From positions 1-56,439 of the forward strand of contig NZ_QXGS01000017.1 of assembly GCF_003604215.1 (NCBI RefSeq): a stretch of 56,439 bases of DNA, written 5' to 3'. Of this stretch, positions 33,780 to 42,928 are shown one piece after another; position 1 is the stretch's first letter, and each line of letters starts with the position of its first letter. The position numbers and the translations under genes are program-made. Below the pieces are notes generated by a model that saw nothing but the letters and a program-made list of their open reading frames with translations, ran no database searches and had not been told where the DNA came from. Source of the stretch: Teichococcus vastitatis (GTDB lineage Bacteria; Pseudomonadota; Alphaproteobacteria; Acetobacterales; Acetobacteraceae).

Positions 33780-34143
33780 GGCATTGCCAGCGCATGTCCT
33801 CTCCTACACTACGCCGCGTCCGGCGACACTTAACAATATGCGGCGCCTATGCCGGATACGGTCAGGCGCTCGCTGCCTCGGTTCTGCCTGTTGCTCCGAA
33901 GACGCGCTTCGCGGCGCCTTGCAAGACCGGACGCAGTTGCTTGGTTTGGGTCCTTTCAGCGCTTCCAAACCGCGCCTCGTCGGGATGAGGGAAACTCCTT
34001 TACTGGGATATGAGATGCGAATCCTGGTCGTGGCTTGCGGTACCCATGCAGCAGGACTTCCCGGTTGCCGGGCTCCCGCACACCGCGCATCCTGCGCGAT
34101 ACAGTGGCACATCCTACCGGCATGGATGATGAAGGGAAATCTT
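33780..34143. other. Divergent intergenic region
   Basis: About 360 bases between the PBP start and the FMN dehydrogenase start. It should carry both promoters. The plus-strand frame stays open here and joins the dehydrogenase gene, but composition and lack of similarity mark it as an upstream extension. No operator or hairpin stood out. Confidence 0.4.
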
Positions 34144-35481
34144 ATGGCAGGGCAGGGCCGGCGGCATCAGGCCCGGATCTTCACATCCGGGTTTGGCGGG
34201 CGGCGCCCGCTGGTTCCCTGCGCGCCGGAAGCATTGGAGCATGCGGCGCAGGCCAGCATGACCCGCCGCGCCTGGGCCTATATTGCCGGCGGCGCAGGGT
34301 TGGAACGTACCGCCGCCGCCAACCGTGCCGCGTTCGACCATTATCGGATCCTGCAGCGCATGTTGCGTGACGTCTCGGAACGGAAACTCGCGGTTGAGTT
34401 GTTTGGCAGAATCATGCCACTTCCCGTTCTGCTGGCCCCGATTGGCGTGTTGGGCATGGCGCACCGGGAGGCCGACCTCGCTGCGGCCCGTGCCGCCGCG
34501 GCGGAGGGCCTCACCTTCATCACCTCCAGCCAGGCCTCCTATCCAATGGAGGCCGTTGCTTCGGCCTGTGCCGGCAGCCCTCGCTGGTTTCAGCTTTACT
34601 GGTCCGCGCGGGACGAGGTGGCGGCCAGCTTCCTGCGCCGTGCCGAAACGGCGGGCTACGAGGCCATCGTCGTCACGCTGGATACGACGCAGCTCGGCTG
34701 GCGCCCGCGAGACCTGGACGGGGGATACCTGCCCTTTCTGCACGGTCGTGGCATCGCCAACTACGTCTCGGATCCCGCCTTCTGCGCCCTGCCGCCGCCG
34801 GCGGCGGATCCGTCCGAGCGTCCTGCGCTCGGCCTCCGCTCCCTGCCGGCCGTGGTTGAGTTGCTGCGCTCGTGGCCTCAGGGCATGCTGCGCGCCCTGT
34901 CCTCGCCGACAGCGGTCGTGCAGGCAGTGCAGCAATTCGTCGCGGGCTACTCCCGTCCCGACCTGACGTGGGACGATCTGCCCCGGCTTCGGCAGATGAC
35001 AAGCCTGCCCATCCTGGTGAAGGGCATTCTGCATCCCGATGATGCCTGCAAGGCGCTGGAGGCCGGCATGGATGGCATCATCGTTTCCAATCATGGTGGT
35101 CGGCAGGTGGACGGCGCTGTGGCCTCCCTGGACATGTTACCGGCCGTCGTGGAGGCGATCGGCGGGCGCATCCCCGTCCTGTTCGACAGCGGCATCAGGA
35201 CCGGATCCGACGTGATCAAGGCGCTTGCCTTAGGAGCCAGGGCGGTGCTGCTGGGCCGCCCCTACATATACGGCCTGGCGCTGGGCGGCGAGGCTGGTGT
35301 GCGTGCCGTGTTGCAAGCGCTGGCCGCGGATCTGGACCTGACCCTGGCCCTGATGGGCTGCCGGAGCGTCCACGAGTTGAACCGCTCAGTGCTGGTGGAG
35401 CCACACGGGATCGGCGTGACGCCCTCGTCGCGAAGATCTGGATTAGATGGCGAAACGGGCCTGCCGAGATCAAGCTGTTGA
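34144..35481 (+). CDS. FMN-dependent alpha-hydroxyacid dehydrogenase/oxidase
   Basis: A 445-residue member of the L-lactate dehydrogenase / glycolate oxidase / lactate 2-monooxygenase family. Y46 in [35 protein letters not shown] (148-153), [14 protein letters not shown] and [20 protein letters not shown] (active-site His and Arg) are all present, as is the phosphate loop [20 protein letters not shown]. It oxidises an L-2-hydroxyacid. It is longer than GOX and closest in shape to the lactate 2-monooxygenase branch. I chose ATG 34144 because AAGGGAA lies six bases upstream. Nearby genes do not identify its substrate. Confidence 0.9.
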   Translation: MAGQGRRHQARIFTSGFGGRRPLVPCAPEALEHAAQASMTRRAWAYIAGGAGLERTAAANRAAFDHYRILQRMLRDVSERKLAVELFGRIMPLPVLLAPIGVLGMAHREADLAAARAAAAEGLTFITSSQASYPMEAVASACAGSPRWFQLYWSARDEVAASFLRRAETAGYEAIVVTLDTTQLGWRPRDLDGGYLPFLHGRGIANYVSDPAFCALPPPAADPSERPALGLRSLPAVVELLRSWPQGMLRALSSPTAVVQAVQQFVAGYSRPDLTWDDLPRLRQMTSLPILVKGILHPDDACKALEAGMDGIIVSNHGGRQVDGAVASLDMLPAVVEAIGGRIPVLFDSGIRTGSDVIKALALGARAVLLGRPYIYGLALGGEAGVRAVLQALAADLDLTLALMGCRSVHELNRSVLVEPHGIGVTPSSRRSGLDGETGLPRSSC

Positions 35482-35704
35482 GGCCACCATCGGCACGATT
35501 GCCAGAAGGAGTGGCAGGCTCCTTTCTCCGCCTCCAGCAGCAGTCTTCCCGAAGCTTCCGGATGTTTCGTCTGGAAAGTCGACAGGGCAGAAGATGCTGG
35601 TGATGAACAGAGGAGCACGATGATGACGCCATTTCCAAGGTCAGTTTCACGGGCTCCCCTTCAGAGGTCTACCCCTAGATGCTTGACCCTGCTGATGCCA
35701 GGCT

Positions 35705-38050
35705 TCAACGCTGCATGGCGTCTGCGAAATAGCGCATGACCTGGGAGGCTGGATTAGGCCGCCCGAAATTGAAGCCTTGTGCCTGGGTACATCCAGCTTC
35801 CTGGAGGAGACGAAGCTGCTCGCTCGTTTCAACGCCTTCCGCGGTGGTTTCCATGCCGAGCTTCTGCGCCAATTCCGCCACGGCATTGACGATTAATGCA
35901 CCATCAGCCCGAACTCCCAGATCCTGAACGAAGGATCGATCGATCTTGATCTGATCGAAAGGAAAGCTCCGGAGATAACTGAGCGAAGCGTATCCGGTTC
36001 CGAAATCGTCGAGTGCAATGCGAAGGCCGAGTGCCTTAAGCTGATGCAGCGTCTGGATGGTAGCCTCATCCTCCTTCAGCAGGACCGATTCGGTGATCTC
36101 CAGCTCAAGACGGCGGGCGGGGAGGCCGCTGGAATGCAGTGCGTCGCGCACCACTTGCAGCAGATTCGCTTTCTCGAACTGCAGGACAGATAGATTCACG
36201 GCGACGCGGACGCCAGATGGCCATCGTGCCGCATCGGCACAGGCTTGCTGAATCACCCAATCTCCGATTTCGATGATTAGCCCAGTTTCCTCGGCAACCG
36301 GGATGAAGTCGACAGGCGACACCATGCCGCGCTCCGGATGATGCCAGCGTAGCAGCGCCTCGAAGCCGACGATGGAACGATCGGACAGACTGAAGATAGG
36401 CTGGTAGTAGAGCTCCAGCTCCCGCCTCTCAAGTGCGCCGCGGAGTTCCGCCTGGATGGCTCTTCGTGCCTCTAATTGCGCCTGCATGTTCTGCTCGAAA
36501 AAGCGGACGTCCCGCCCGCCAGCTGATTTCGTGCGGTAGAGCGCGATATCGGCTTTCTTGAGAAGATCATCAGCCTCAATCGCATCGAGGGGAGATAAGC
36601 TCACGCCGATACTCAAGCCAACGACCAAGTTCTGGCCATCGATCTCAACAGGCTCGGCAACTTCGGATATTAATTGCTGCGCGAGGATGCGCACGCGCTC
36701 AACGTCGCCCATCGAGGGGTAGAGGATCGCAAACTCATCGCCGCTCAGGCGCGCCACTTCGCCATCACTACCGACGCAATGGCGAAGCCGTTGCGCGACT
36801 TCCTTGAGCAGAGTATCGCCAGCCGGATGACCCAGTGTGTCGTTAACCTCCTTGAAGCTGTCGAGATCAAGGCACAGAACAGCGAGAGGTTGATCCGACC
36901 GGCCGAGGACCGCCAAAGAATGCTCCAGTCTCTCGCGAAACAGGACGCGATTGAGGAGGCCTGTGAGCGGGTCGTAATGCGCCAGATATGCGATTCTCGC
37001 CTCGGTCTGGCGGCGTTCTGTGATGTCCTCGTATGTGGCGATCCAGCCCGCGCCCATCGGACGGTGGAAAACAGCCAATGCCTGTCCGCTGCTATGTTCG
37101 CAAAAAAAGTCAGCCGCCTCACGCGTACGGATCAGAAGCTCCTGCCTGGCATAGATCTCTCTGGCCAGTGCGGCTCGAGGCCCGCCCTTTCTCATGACGG
37201 CCTGCAGAACCATCTGGATCGGAGCGCGGGTGTTCGCGATCTGCTGGGTTAACTCGAACAACTCCAGAAAGCGATGATTGCACACGATCAGGCGCCCATC
37301 GGCGTCAACCATGCACAAAGCCTGCGACATGTTGTTCAATGCCGCATCGAAGCGCCCGTTCTGCGTGTCCAGTTGATGCGAGCGATCGAGGAGTTGCCGG
37401 TGAACCTGTCGCAGCAGATTATTTCTCAGGAGAAGGAGAATAAACAACCCCAGGCCACAGGCAGCCAGGATCACCATGGCGCCCGAGAAAAACCAGTGCA
37501 ATTGGCTGAGTTGTCGTTGATCCTCAGCGACAAGATCACCACCGCGCACATTGGCTGCTGCAGCAAGCCTCGCCAGCCTTTGCTCAAATGGTGTCAGCAG
37601 CACTAGCATGGCGCGGGAGGTTTGCGGCGCCTCGAGCAAAGGGATCATCGGCTGAACGCGATGGAGAACAAGGTCAAGATCGGCGATGACCGTCGACACC
37701 TCAGGGTTCAGGAGGGCGAGATCCCGGACATCCGGACCGGCCAGAACGCTGACGCGGTTGAAGAGGATATCCAGGCGCAGCTGAACCTCATCCTGGTCCA
37801 CGTCGCTGCCCGGAACACCCGAAGCGGCAATGCGCTGTTCAAGCTTGAGAAGCTCGGAAACAGCCTGACTGGCCACCCATGCTACATTGTACCGCGAGGT
37901 CTGCTTCAGCGCGTCCTGCCGCTCTGCGATCAGGTGAGACGTGTAGACAGCAGCCGAAACAAAGATTGCCGCCACGCCCGCCAACGCTGGCTTGAAAATG
38001 CGCCAAGCCAGCGTCTTGCTATTTTCTGATTGTCGCAGGGCTTCCGGCAT
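35705..38050 (-). CDS. Membrane GGDEF-EAL c-di-GMP enzyme
   Basis: A 781-residue protein with two membrane helices (about 17-40 and 187-211) around a periplasmic sensor region of about 145 residues, then a PAS-like domain (about 230-345), GGDEF (about 355-510) and EAL (about 530-775). The diguanylate cyclase signature reads RLSGDEFAIL, so the first Gly is Ser; such sites can still be active. The phosphodiesterase motifs are intact: EALLRW, ITESVLL, DDFGTGYAS, KIDRSFV and AEGVET. It makes or breaks cyclic di-GMP. The gene for a small sulfite-oxidase-like protein lies 36 bases upstream, in the same operon, so that protein may be its periplasmic partner. Confidence 0.92.
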   Translation of the reverse strand: MPEALRQSENSKTLAWRIFKPALAGVAAIFVSAAVYTSHLIAERQDALKQTSRYNVAWVASQAVSELLKLEQRIAASGVPGSDVDQDEVQLRLDILFNRVSVLAGPDVRDLALLNPEVSTVIADLDLVLHRVQPMIPLLEAPQTSRAMLVLLTPFEQRLARLAAAANVRGGDLVAEDQRQLSQLHWFFSGAMVILAACGLGLFILLLLRNNLLRQVHRQLLDRSHQLDTQNGRFDAALNNMSQALCMVDADGRLIVCNHRFLELFELTQQIANTRAPIQMVLQAVMRKGGPRAALAREIYARQELLIRTREAADFFCEHSSGQALAVFHRPMGAGWIATYEDITERRQTEARIAYLAHYDPLTGLLNRVLFRERLEHSLAVLGRSDQPLAVLCLDLDSFKEVNDTLGHPAGDTLLKEVAQRLRHCVGSDGEVARLSGDEFAILYPSMGDVERVRILAQQLISEVAEPVEIDGQNLVVGLSIGVSLSPLDAIEADDLLKKADIALYRTKSAGGRDVRFFEQNMQAQLEARRAIQAELRGALERRELELYYQPIFSLSDRSIVGFEALLRWHHPERGMVSPVDFIPVAEETGLIIEIGDWVIQQACADAARWPSGVRVAVNLSVLQFEKANLLQVVRDALHSSGLPARRLELEITESVLLKEDEATIQTLHQLKALGLRIALDDFGTGYASLSYLRSFPFDQIKIDRSFVQDLGVRADGALIVNAVAELAQKLGMETTAEGVETSEQLRLLQEAGCTQAQGFNFGRPNPASQVMRYFADAMQR

Positions 38051-38086
38051 GAACGAAGTTGCCCTCCAAACGTACTGAGGCGCCTA

Positions 38087-38608
38087 TCAGCTCACGGTAA
38101 GCCGTGCGAGCTGCCATGCTGACCGGCTGTAGAAACGCTGGTGCTTCAATTCAGGATCGCTGTCGAAAGGATATATGATGAAGAGCGGACCCTTGTCCCT
38201 TACGGGCATGTAAGCGCCATCCCGCTTCAGGGCCAGCAGGACATTATACTTCCTGAAGTCGCTGATCGGCAGCTCCGTGCTGTAATCATTCAGAGCGTAA
38301 GCGAGCACTCGCTCCCCGAACGCACCGACGGTCTCCATCAAACGATCCATACGCACGCCGTCAAAACGGGCAGTGCCCTGGTACCAGGGCGTTGTTGTCT
38401 CGAATGACGTCATGCCGAGGCTCTCCAGCATGGCACGATCGAACTGGGCCGTTTCGCCCTTATTGCGCACGTTGATTTTCCCAGAAATGGTTAGGATAGG
38501 CTTCTGGGTGGGCGCGGCTAGAACGGCCGCAGTTGCGGGGCGAGCGACCACACCGGCGAGCGCCGCCTTGGCAGTGTAAAGCCCAAGATTCCGCTTGGTG
38601 AAAAGCAT
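38087..38608 (-). CDS. Small sulfite-oxidase-like (molybdopterin-fold) protein
   Basis: A 173-residue protein. The N-terminus MLFTKRNLGLYTAKAALAGV and the following Ala/Thr-rich stretch act like a signal peptide or anchor. The rest (ILTISGKINVRNKGETAQFD, YQGTARFDGVRMDRLMETVG, LPISDFRKYNVLLALKRDG) matches the small oxidoreductase molybdopterin-binding fold of sulfite oxidase/YedY. The usual invariant Cys that ligates molybdenum is not seen in this segment, so cofactor binding is unlikely. It is immediately upstream of the GGDEF-EAL gene, an arrangement known from other proteobacteria. It probably senses a periplasmic signal, but this is inference. Confidence 0.8.
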   Translation of the reverse strand: MLFTKRNLGLYTAKAALAGVVARPATAAVLAAPTQKPILTISGKINVRNKGETAQFDRAMLESLGMTSFETTTPWYQGTARFDGVRMDRLMETVGAFGERVLAYALNDYSTELPISDFRKYNVLLALKRDGAYMPVRDKGPLFIIYPFDSDPELKHQRFYSRSAWQLARLTVS

Positions 38609-38812
38609 AGGATGCCGTGCCTTTTCAGATGTTTAGCCAAGCATAGCCAGTAGCTTACGAGGATTTCCTACGATTGCCGGATGGTAGCTTGCATCTGAGA
38701 CCGAAGGTTTTCCTTGCTTCCAATTACCAAATCGTGATTTCATACTCAAGAACATTTGATCGTTGCCCGGAGCAGAATGGGCGGATCTGACACCTCGTTG
38801 TGGAAAATCTTC

Positions 38813-39481
38813 ATGAGCATGACGATCCGCCGCCTGATGCGCACGCGACTGGGTAACGAAAGCCTCGACCTGTCACTCGATGGCTCAGAAAAGGCCCTGA
38901 TGGTGGGCTCTGCCGCCGAGAAACTCAGAGAGCTTTTCGATGTCCTGCAGATCGACCATCGGAACGACCACAATACCCGGGACACACCGCAACGGGTCGC
39001 CAAGATGCTGGTCGAGGAGACACTTCGCGGGCGCTACGACTCTCCGCCAGATATTACAGAGTTCGAGAACGTTCGCGGTTTCGATCAGCTCATCATCACA
39101 GGCCCGATCGATCTCCGGTCAACCTGCGCGCACCACCTGATGCCCATCTATGGTCGGGCCTATGTCGGCATCCTCCCGGATGCTGACGGCAAGATCCTGG
39201 GCCTGTCGAAGTACGATCGCATCGTCGATTACTTCGCCGCGCGACTGCAGATCCAAGAGGAGTTGGTGAAGCAGATTGGTCAGCACATCGTCGATCTGAC
39301 CTCCCCGCGGGGTCTCGCAGTTCGTATCAGTGCTGTGCACATGTGCAAGACTCATCGGGGTGTTCGTGCAAGTCATAACAGCCGGATGGTCAGCAGTTCC
39401 TATCATGGCGCCTTGGCGACAGATCAGAGCCTGCGTGAAGAGTTCCTCCAAGAATGTATCGCGCTCGAGCGCGGCTGCTGA
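38813..39481 (+). CDS. folE: GTP cyclohydrolase I (FolE family), altered zinc-site neighbour
   Basis: A 222-residue FolE-type enzyme that turns GTP into 7,8-dihydroneopterin triphosphate, the first step of folate, biopterin-like or queuosine precursors. Signatures: RDTPQRVAKMLVEETLRGRY, STCAHHLMPIYGRAYVGILP, LSKYDRIVDYFAARLQIQEE and VHMCKTHRGVRAS. The zinc ligands C, H and C are kept, but the conserved CEHH motif reads CAHH. Start ATG 38813 or 38819; upstream in-frame ATG codons are less likely. Divergent from the GGDEF gene pair and 71 bases before a PTPS-like gene, so the two form a pterin operon. It may be a second FolE beside a housekeeping copy. Confidence 0.9.
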   Translation: MSMTIRRLMRTRLGNESLDLSLDGSEKALMVGSAAEKLRELFDVLQIDHRNDHNTRDTPQRVAKMLVEETLRGRYDSPPDITEFENVRGFDQLIITGPIDLRSTCAHHLMPIYGRAYVGILPDADGKILGLSKYDRIVDYFAARLQIQEELVKQIGQHIVDLTSPRGLAVRISAVHMCKTHRGVRASHNSRMVSSSYHGALATDQSLREEFLQECIALERGC

Positions 39482-39552
39482 GACCGTGCCCTGATGCGTC
39501 TCACGCCCTGCAGGCTGGAAGTTCGTCGACAGCTCATCCCAAGGAGGATCGG

Positions 39553-40059
39553 ATGAACGCGGATCTGGCTGTCAAAACTCAAACCGGCCGCAGGCCTCGC
39601 GGCGAGACCGCCCTCTACCGCTCCACCAAGACGTACGATCATAGCGAGGGCCTGTCCTGCTGCTTCCGTCAATGGCGGGCCGCCGAATCCCATTGTCGCC
39701 TGGTGCATGGATACGCGCTTGCCTTCAAGTTCACCTTCGCGACGCATGAGCTTGACGAGCGGAATTGGTGTATGGATTTCGGCGGATTGAAGGTGATCAG
39801 GGCTTGGCTGCACGAGCTTTTCGACCACACAATGGTCGTTGCAGAGGACGATCCGCACCTCAGCGATTTCCAGGCACTGGCAGACAAAGGCTTGGTATCG
39901 GTTCGAGTCATGCCCAGCGTCGGGTGCGAAGCCACGGCACAATATGTGTTCGATTTTGTTGCGACCTTCGTGTCGCAGCAGACGCGTTCGCGGGTGTGGC
40001 TGGAGAGTGTCGAAGTGAGGGAGCATGGCGGAAATTCGGCGATATACGAGAGCCGCTAA
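39553..40059 (+). CDS. 6-pyruvoyl/6-carboxy-tetrahydropterin synthase-like protein
   Basis: A 168-residue PTPS-family protein. Key segments: TKTYDHSEGLSCCFRQWRAA, ESHCRLVHGYALAFKFTFAT, ELDERNWCMDFGGLKVIRAW, LFDHTMVVAEDDPHL and a final WLESVEVREHGG. It would act on dihydroneopterin triphosphate from the upstream FolE. The family zinc site normally reads HGH; here HGY keeps only one of those two histidines, though an earlier His (DHSEG) remains. AAGGAGG lies seven bases before ATG 39553. The pair without queC/queE nearby points to a pterin product other than queuosine, or to an accessory copy. Confidence 0.85.
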   Translation: MNADLAVKTQTGRRPRGETALYRSTKTYDHSEGLSCCFRQWRAAESHCRLVHGYALAFKFTFATHELDERNWCMDFGGLKVIRAWLHELFDHTMVVAEDDPHLSDFQALADKGLVSVRVMPSVGCEATAQYVFDFVATFVSQQTRSRVWLESVEVREHGGNSAIYESR

Positions 40060-40681
40060 TGCTACTCTGATTTCGCTATGACGCTGCAGCCTGACGCGTC
40101 GCTTAGCGTTGAACCTTCCTGCGATATTGTCCGCGTCGCCCTACCTCGGGGGAAATGGATTGTGAATAGTGTAGGATGAGCCGAAGCTTTCGCTCCTGAC
40201 TCTGGTCTCGACGTCAACGTCGCTCGTTGGATCATGTGACCTTCAAGTGCGCTGCCAAGTCACCCGGAAGACTGCTCGTACAGTTCGAAAGCTCTCCTTC
40301 GGGCGGACTGACTCAGAAAGCGGCTCCGCTGCCAGTCCGATCTCCAGCCGAGCTAGGTCCGCCTCACGTCGGCAATCCGTGTTCTGGCCTCGACGTGCTC
40401 TGGCGTCGACTGGTCAGAGCTGATGCCTTTCCGGTTGCCAGCCGAAGCACCGTTCCGGCGTGCATGAGGCAAAGCCGGGCCTGGGAGGTGGCCGGGGCAA
40501 GTTGCCCGGCCATGCTCTCATAGGTCACCGAGTTTGGATCGACCCTTCGAACATGGCCGAATCTGTGGCAGCTGCTGCTGCGGTCACCGGAATCGTGCCA
40601 ACCCGGACGAGAGCTCCTGGACTTGATTCATTCTGCCCGCTGGCTTGGCCCGCACCGGCGTATCAGCCTGCATTTCATGGA
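40060..40681. other. Gap between convergent genes, with hairpin
   Basis: About 620 bases with no recognisable gene between two convergent operons. It holds a strong stem-loop at 40489-40512. Confidence 0.4.
40489..40512. terminator. Strong GC hairpin between convergent operons
   Basis: TGGCCGGG (40489-40496) pairs perfectly with CCCGGCCA (40505-40512) across the loop GCAAGTTG. It lies between the stops of the pterin operon and the molybdenum hydroxylase operon and may terminate both, though neither strand shows a T-run. Confidence 0.35.
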
Positions 40682-42928
40682 TCAGAGATCCCCCGCCGCG
40701 ACGATATGCTCGATCGCTACCGGGAAGTGCCGCACGCGCACGCCCGTCGCGTGCCAGATCGCATTCGCGATCGCGCCGGCCGTGCCGGTGATGCCGATTT
40801 CACCCACGCCCTTGATGCCGAGTGCGTTCACGTGTGGATCTTCCTCATCAACCAGGATCGCCTCGAGCGACGGCACATCTGCATTCACGGGCACACGGTA
40901 CTCGGCGAGATCGGCATTCACCACCCGTGCCGTGCGAGGGTCCAGAACGGCCCGCTCATGCAGGGCGAAGGACAAACCCCAGATCATACCTCCGTAGTAT
41001 TGGCTTCGCACGAGTCTCGGATTGATGATGCGGCCGGCGGCAAAGGCGCCCACCAGCCGCGTCACCCGGACCTGCCCAAGCTCTGGGTCCACCTTCACCT
41101 CGGCAAAAACGGCGCCATGCGCGTGCATCGCGTAGCGCTCCGCAGCAGTCGGATCCGCGTTGGCCATACCGCGCGCCTCCACCTCCTGCAGGCCGGCGCG
41201 GGCGAGGATGTCACCGAAGGCCTCGCTGCGGCTTCCGTCGTCCCACCGGACCAGGCGACCGGAACGCGCGACCACGCCGATATTGCCGGCGCCGAAGAGT
41301 GGAGAGCGCGGATCGGCTACCGCGATCTCCGTCAGCCGTGCAATGACCTGCGCGCCCGCGACGTGGATCGCGCCGCCGGCCGTCGCGGTGTGCGCCGAGC
41401 CGCCGGCGATGCCTGCATTCGGCAGGTCTGAACGGCCGGCGCGGAACTCGAGCCTGCTGGCGTCGAGGCCGAGGCTTTCGGCGGCGATCTGCGCCAGCGC
41501 CGTCCAGGCGCCCTGTCCCATGTCATGCGCGCCGGTCTCGACCAGGCCGGTGCCGTCCTGCCGCAAAACGGCACGTGCTTCGCCCTGGAACATCAGCGCG
41601 GGAAACGTCGCGGTGCCGAGGCCCCAGCCGACCAGCATCCCGTTCTCGTCGCGCATGCTGCGCGGCAGGAGGGGTCGCCCCGCCCAACCGAAGCTGGCCG
41701 CGCCCTCCACATAGCATTCGCGCAGCGCCTTCGAGGAGAAGGGTTTGCCCGAAACCGGCTCGATCTCGGCGTAATTGCGCAGGCGGAACTCCAGTGGATC
41801 CATGCCGCAGCTGTACGCCATTTCGTCGATTGCGCTCTCCAGCGCGATGCTGCCACTTGCCTCTCCGGGGGCCCGCATGAAGCCGGGCGTGCCCGTGTCC
41901 AACCGCACGGCCTCGTTCGTCGTCGCGATGGCCGGCGCGGCATAGAGCGTGTGACTTACGCCGGCCGAGGGCTCGAGGAAGTCGTCAAAGCGGCTCGTCG
42001 CCGTGCGGACATGGTGATGGATGGCCGTCAGACCACCATCCGCCGCGGCGCCGAGGCGCAGCCGCTGCCGCGTCGGCGCGCGATGGGTGACGGGGCCGTA
42101 CATCTGCTCGCGCCGCAGCACGAGCTTCACCGGCCGGCCGACCAGCCGCGCGGCGAGAATGCCCAGCACCTGCGGTCCGCTCAGCAGCTTCGATCCGAAG
42201 CCGCCTCCGATGAAGGGACTGCGGATGTGGATCTCCTCGGGCTGGATGCCGAACAGCGCGGCCAACCGCATCTGGGTCAGGCTGAGACCCTGGGTCGGCA
42301 TGTCGAGCGACAAACGGTTGCCTTCCCAGGCCGCCACGACGGCGTGCGGCTCCATCGCATTGTGGAACTGCATCGGCGTCTCGAAGGTGGCGTCGATCCG
42401 ATGCTCGGCTGCGGCCAGGCCAGCGTCAACATCGCCGTGCCATGTCTCACCTGGGGCGCCGGCGCCGACGACCTCCGGCACGAAGACATCCGCCGCATCC
42501 AGCGAGGCCTCGACCGGTTCGGCCTCGTAGCGGGGCGCGAGCAGCGCGGCGCCCTCGGTCGCGGCCTCCAGAGTCCTCGCGATCACCACGGCGATGGGCT
42601 GGCCTGCGTAGCGCACGCGGTCATTCTGCAGCAGGTCGAGCCGGAAGGAGAAGGGGACCGATTTGTCGTCCGGGTCCTGCGCCAGCGCCGGGCGATTCGC
42701 CGGTGTCATCACCTCCACCACACCGGGATGCGCGCGCGCCGCGGCGAGGTCGAGGAAGGCGACACGGCCGCGGGCGATGCGGGCGGTCGCGAGCACGGCG
42801 TGCAGCAGGCCGGGCGGGTGGTTGTCGGCGGCGTAGGACGCCTGGCCGGTGACCTTCAGTACGCCGTCGCGGCGCGTGAGAGGCTGCCCGATGCCGGACC
42901 CGTGCCGCAGGCGCGCGACCTCAACCAT
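40682..42928 (-). CDS. Molybdopterin-binding large subunit of a PaoC/XDH-type hydroxylase
   Basis: A 748-residue large subunit of the xanthine oxidase family. RRDGVLKVTGQASYAADNHP begins domain 1; IRSPFIGGGFGSKLLSGPQV binds the cofactor region; the active-site Glu lies in ALGIKGVGEIGITGTAGAIA near the C-terminus. It hydroxylates an aldehyde or N-heterocycle using the molybdenum cofactor. I chose ATG 42928 because GGAGG lies six bases upstream; the upstream extension is Pro/Arg-rich. It overlaps the FAD subunit by eight bases. With its neighbours it forms the order 2Fe-2S, FAD, Mo, as in PaoABC. No chaperone gene (PaoD type) follows in the window. Confidence 0.92.
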   Translation of the reverse strand: MVEVARLRHGSGIGQPLTRRDGVLKVTGQASYAADNHPPGLLHAVLATARIARGRVAFLDLAAARAHPGVVEVMTPANRPALAQDPDDKSVPFSFRLDLLQNDRVRYAGQPIAVVIARTLEAATEGAALLAPRYEAEPVEASLDAADVFVPEVVGAGAPGETWHGDVDAGLAAAEHRIDATFETPMQFHNAMEPHAVVAAWEGNRLSLDMPTQGLSLTQMRLAALFGIQPEEIHIRSPFIGGGFGSKLLSGPQVLGILAARLVGRPVKLVLRREQMYGPVTHRAPTRQRLRLGAAADGGLTAIHHHVRTATSRFDDFLEPSAGVSHTLYAAPAIATTNEAVRLDTGTPGFMRAPGEASGSIALESAIDEMAYSCGMDPLEFRLRNYAEIEPVSGKPFSSKALRECYVEGAASFGWAGRPLLPRSMRDENGMLVGWGLGTATFPALMFQGEARAVLRQDGTGLVETGAHDMGQGAWTALAQIAAESLGLDASRLEFRAGRSDLPNAGIAGGSAHTATAGGAIHVAGAQVIARLTEIAVADPRSPLFGAGNIGVVARSGRLVRWDDGSRSEAFGDILARAGLQEVEARGMANADPTAAERYAMHAHGAVFAEVKVDPELGQVRVTRLVGAFAAGRIINPRLVRSQYYGGMIWGLSFALHERAVLDPRTARVVNADLAEYRVPVNADVPSLEAILVDEEDPHVNALGIKGVGEIGITGTAGAIANAIWHATGVRVRHFPVAIEHIVAAGDL

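Noticed and set aside
33685-34143. N-terminal extension of the FMN dehydrogenase frame
   Set aside because: The first 150 codons have no family similarity and overlap the PBP promoter; a ribosome site supports ATG 34144.
35705-38050. GGDEF domain called inactive because of SGDEF
   Set aside because: Only the first Gly is changed and variants with a small residue there can be active, so inactivity is not supported.
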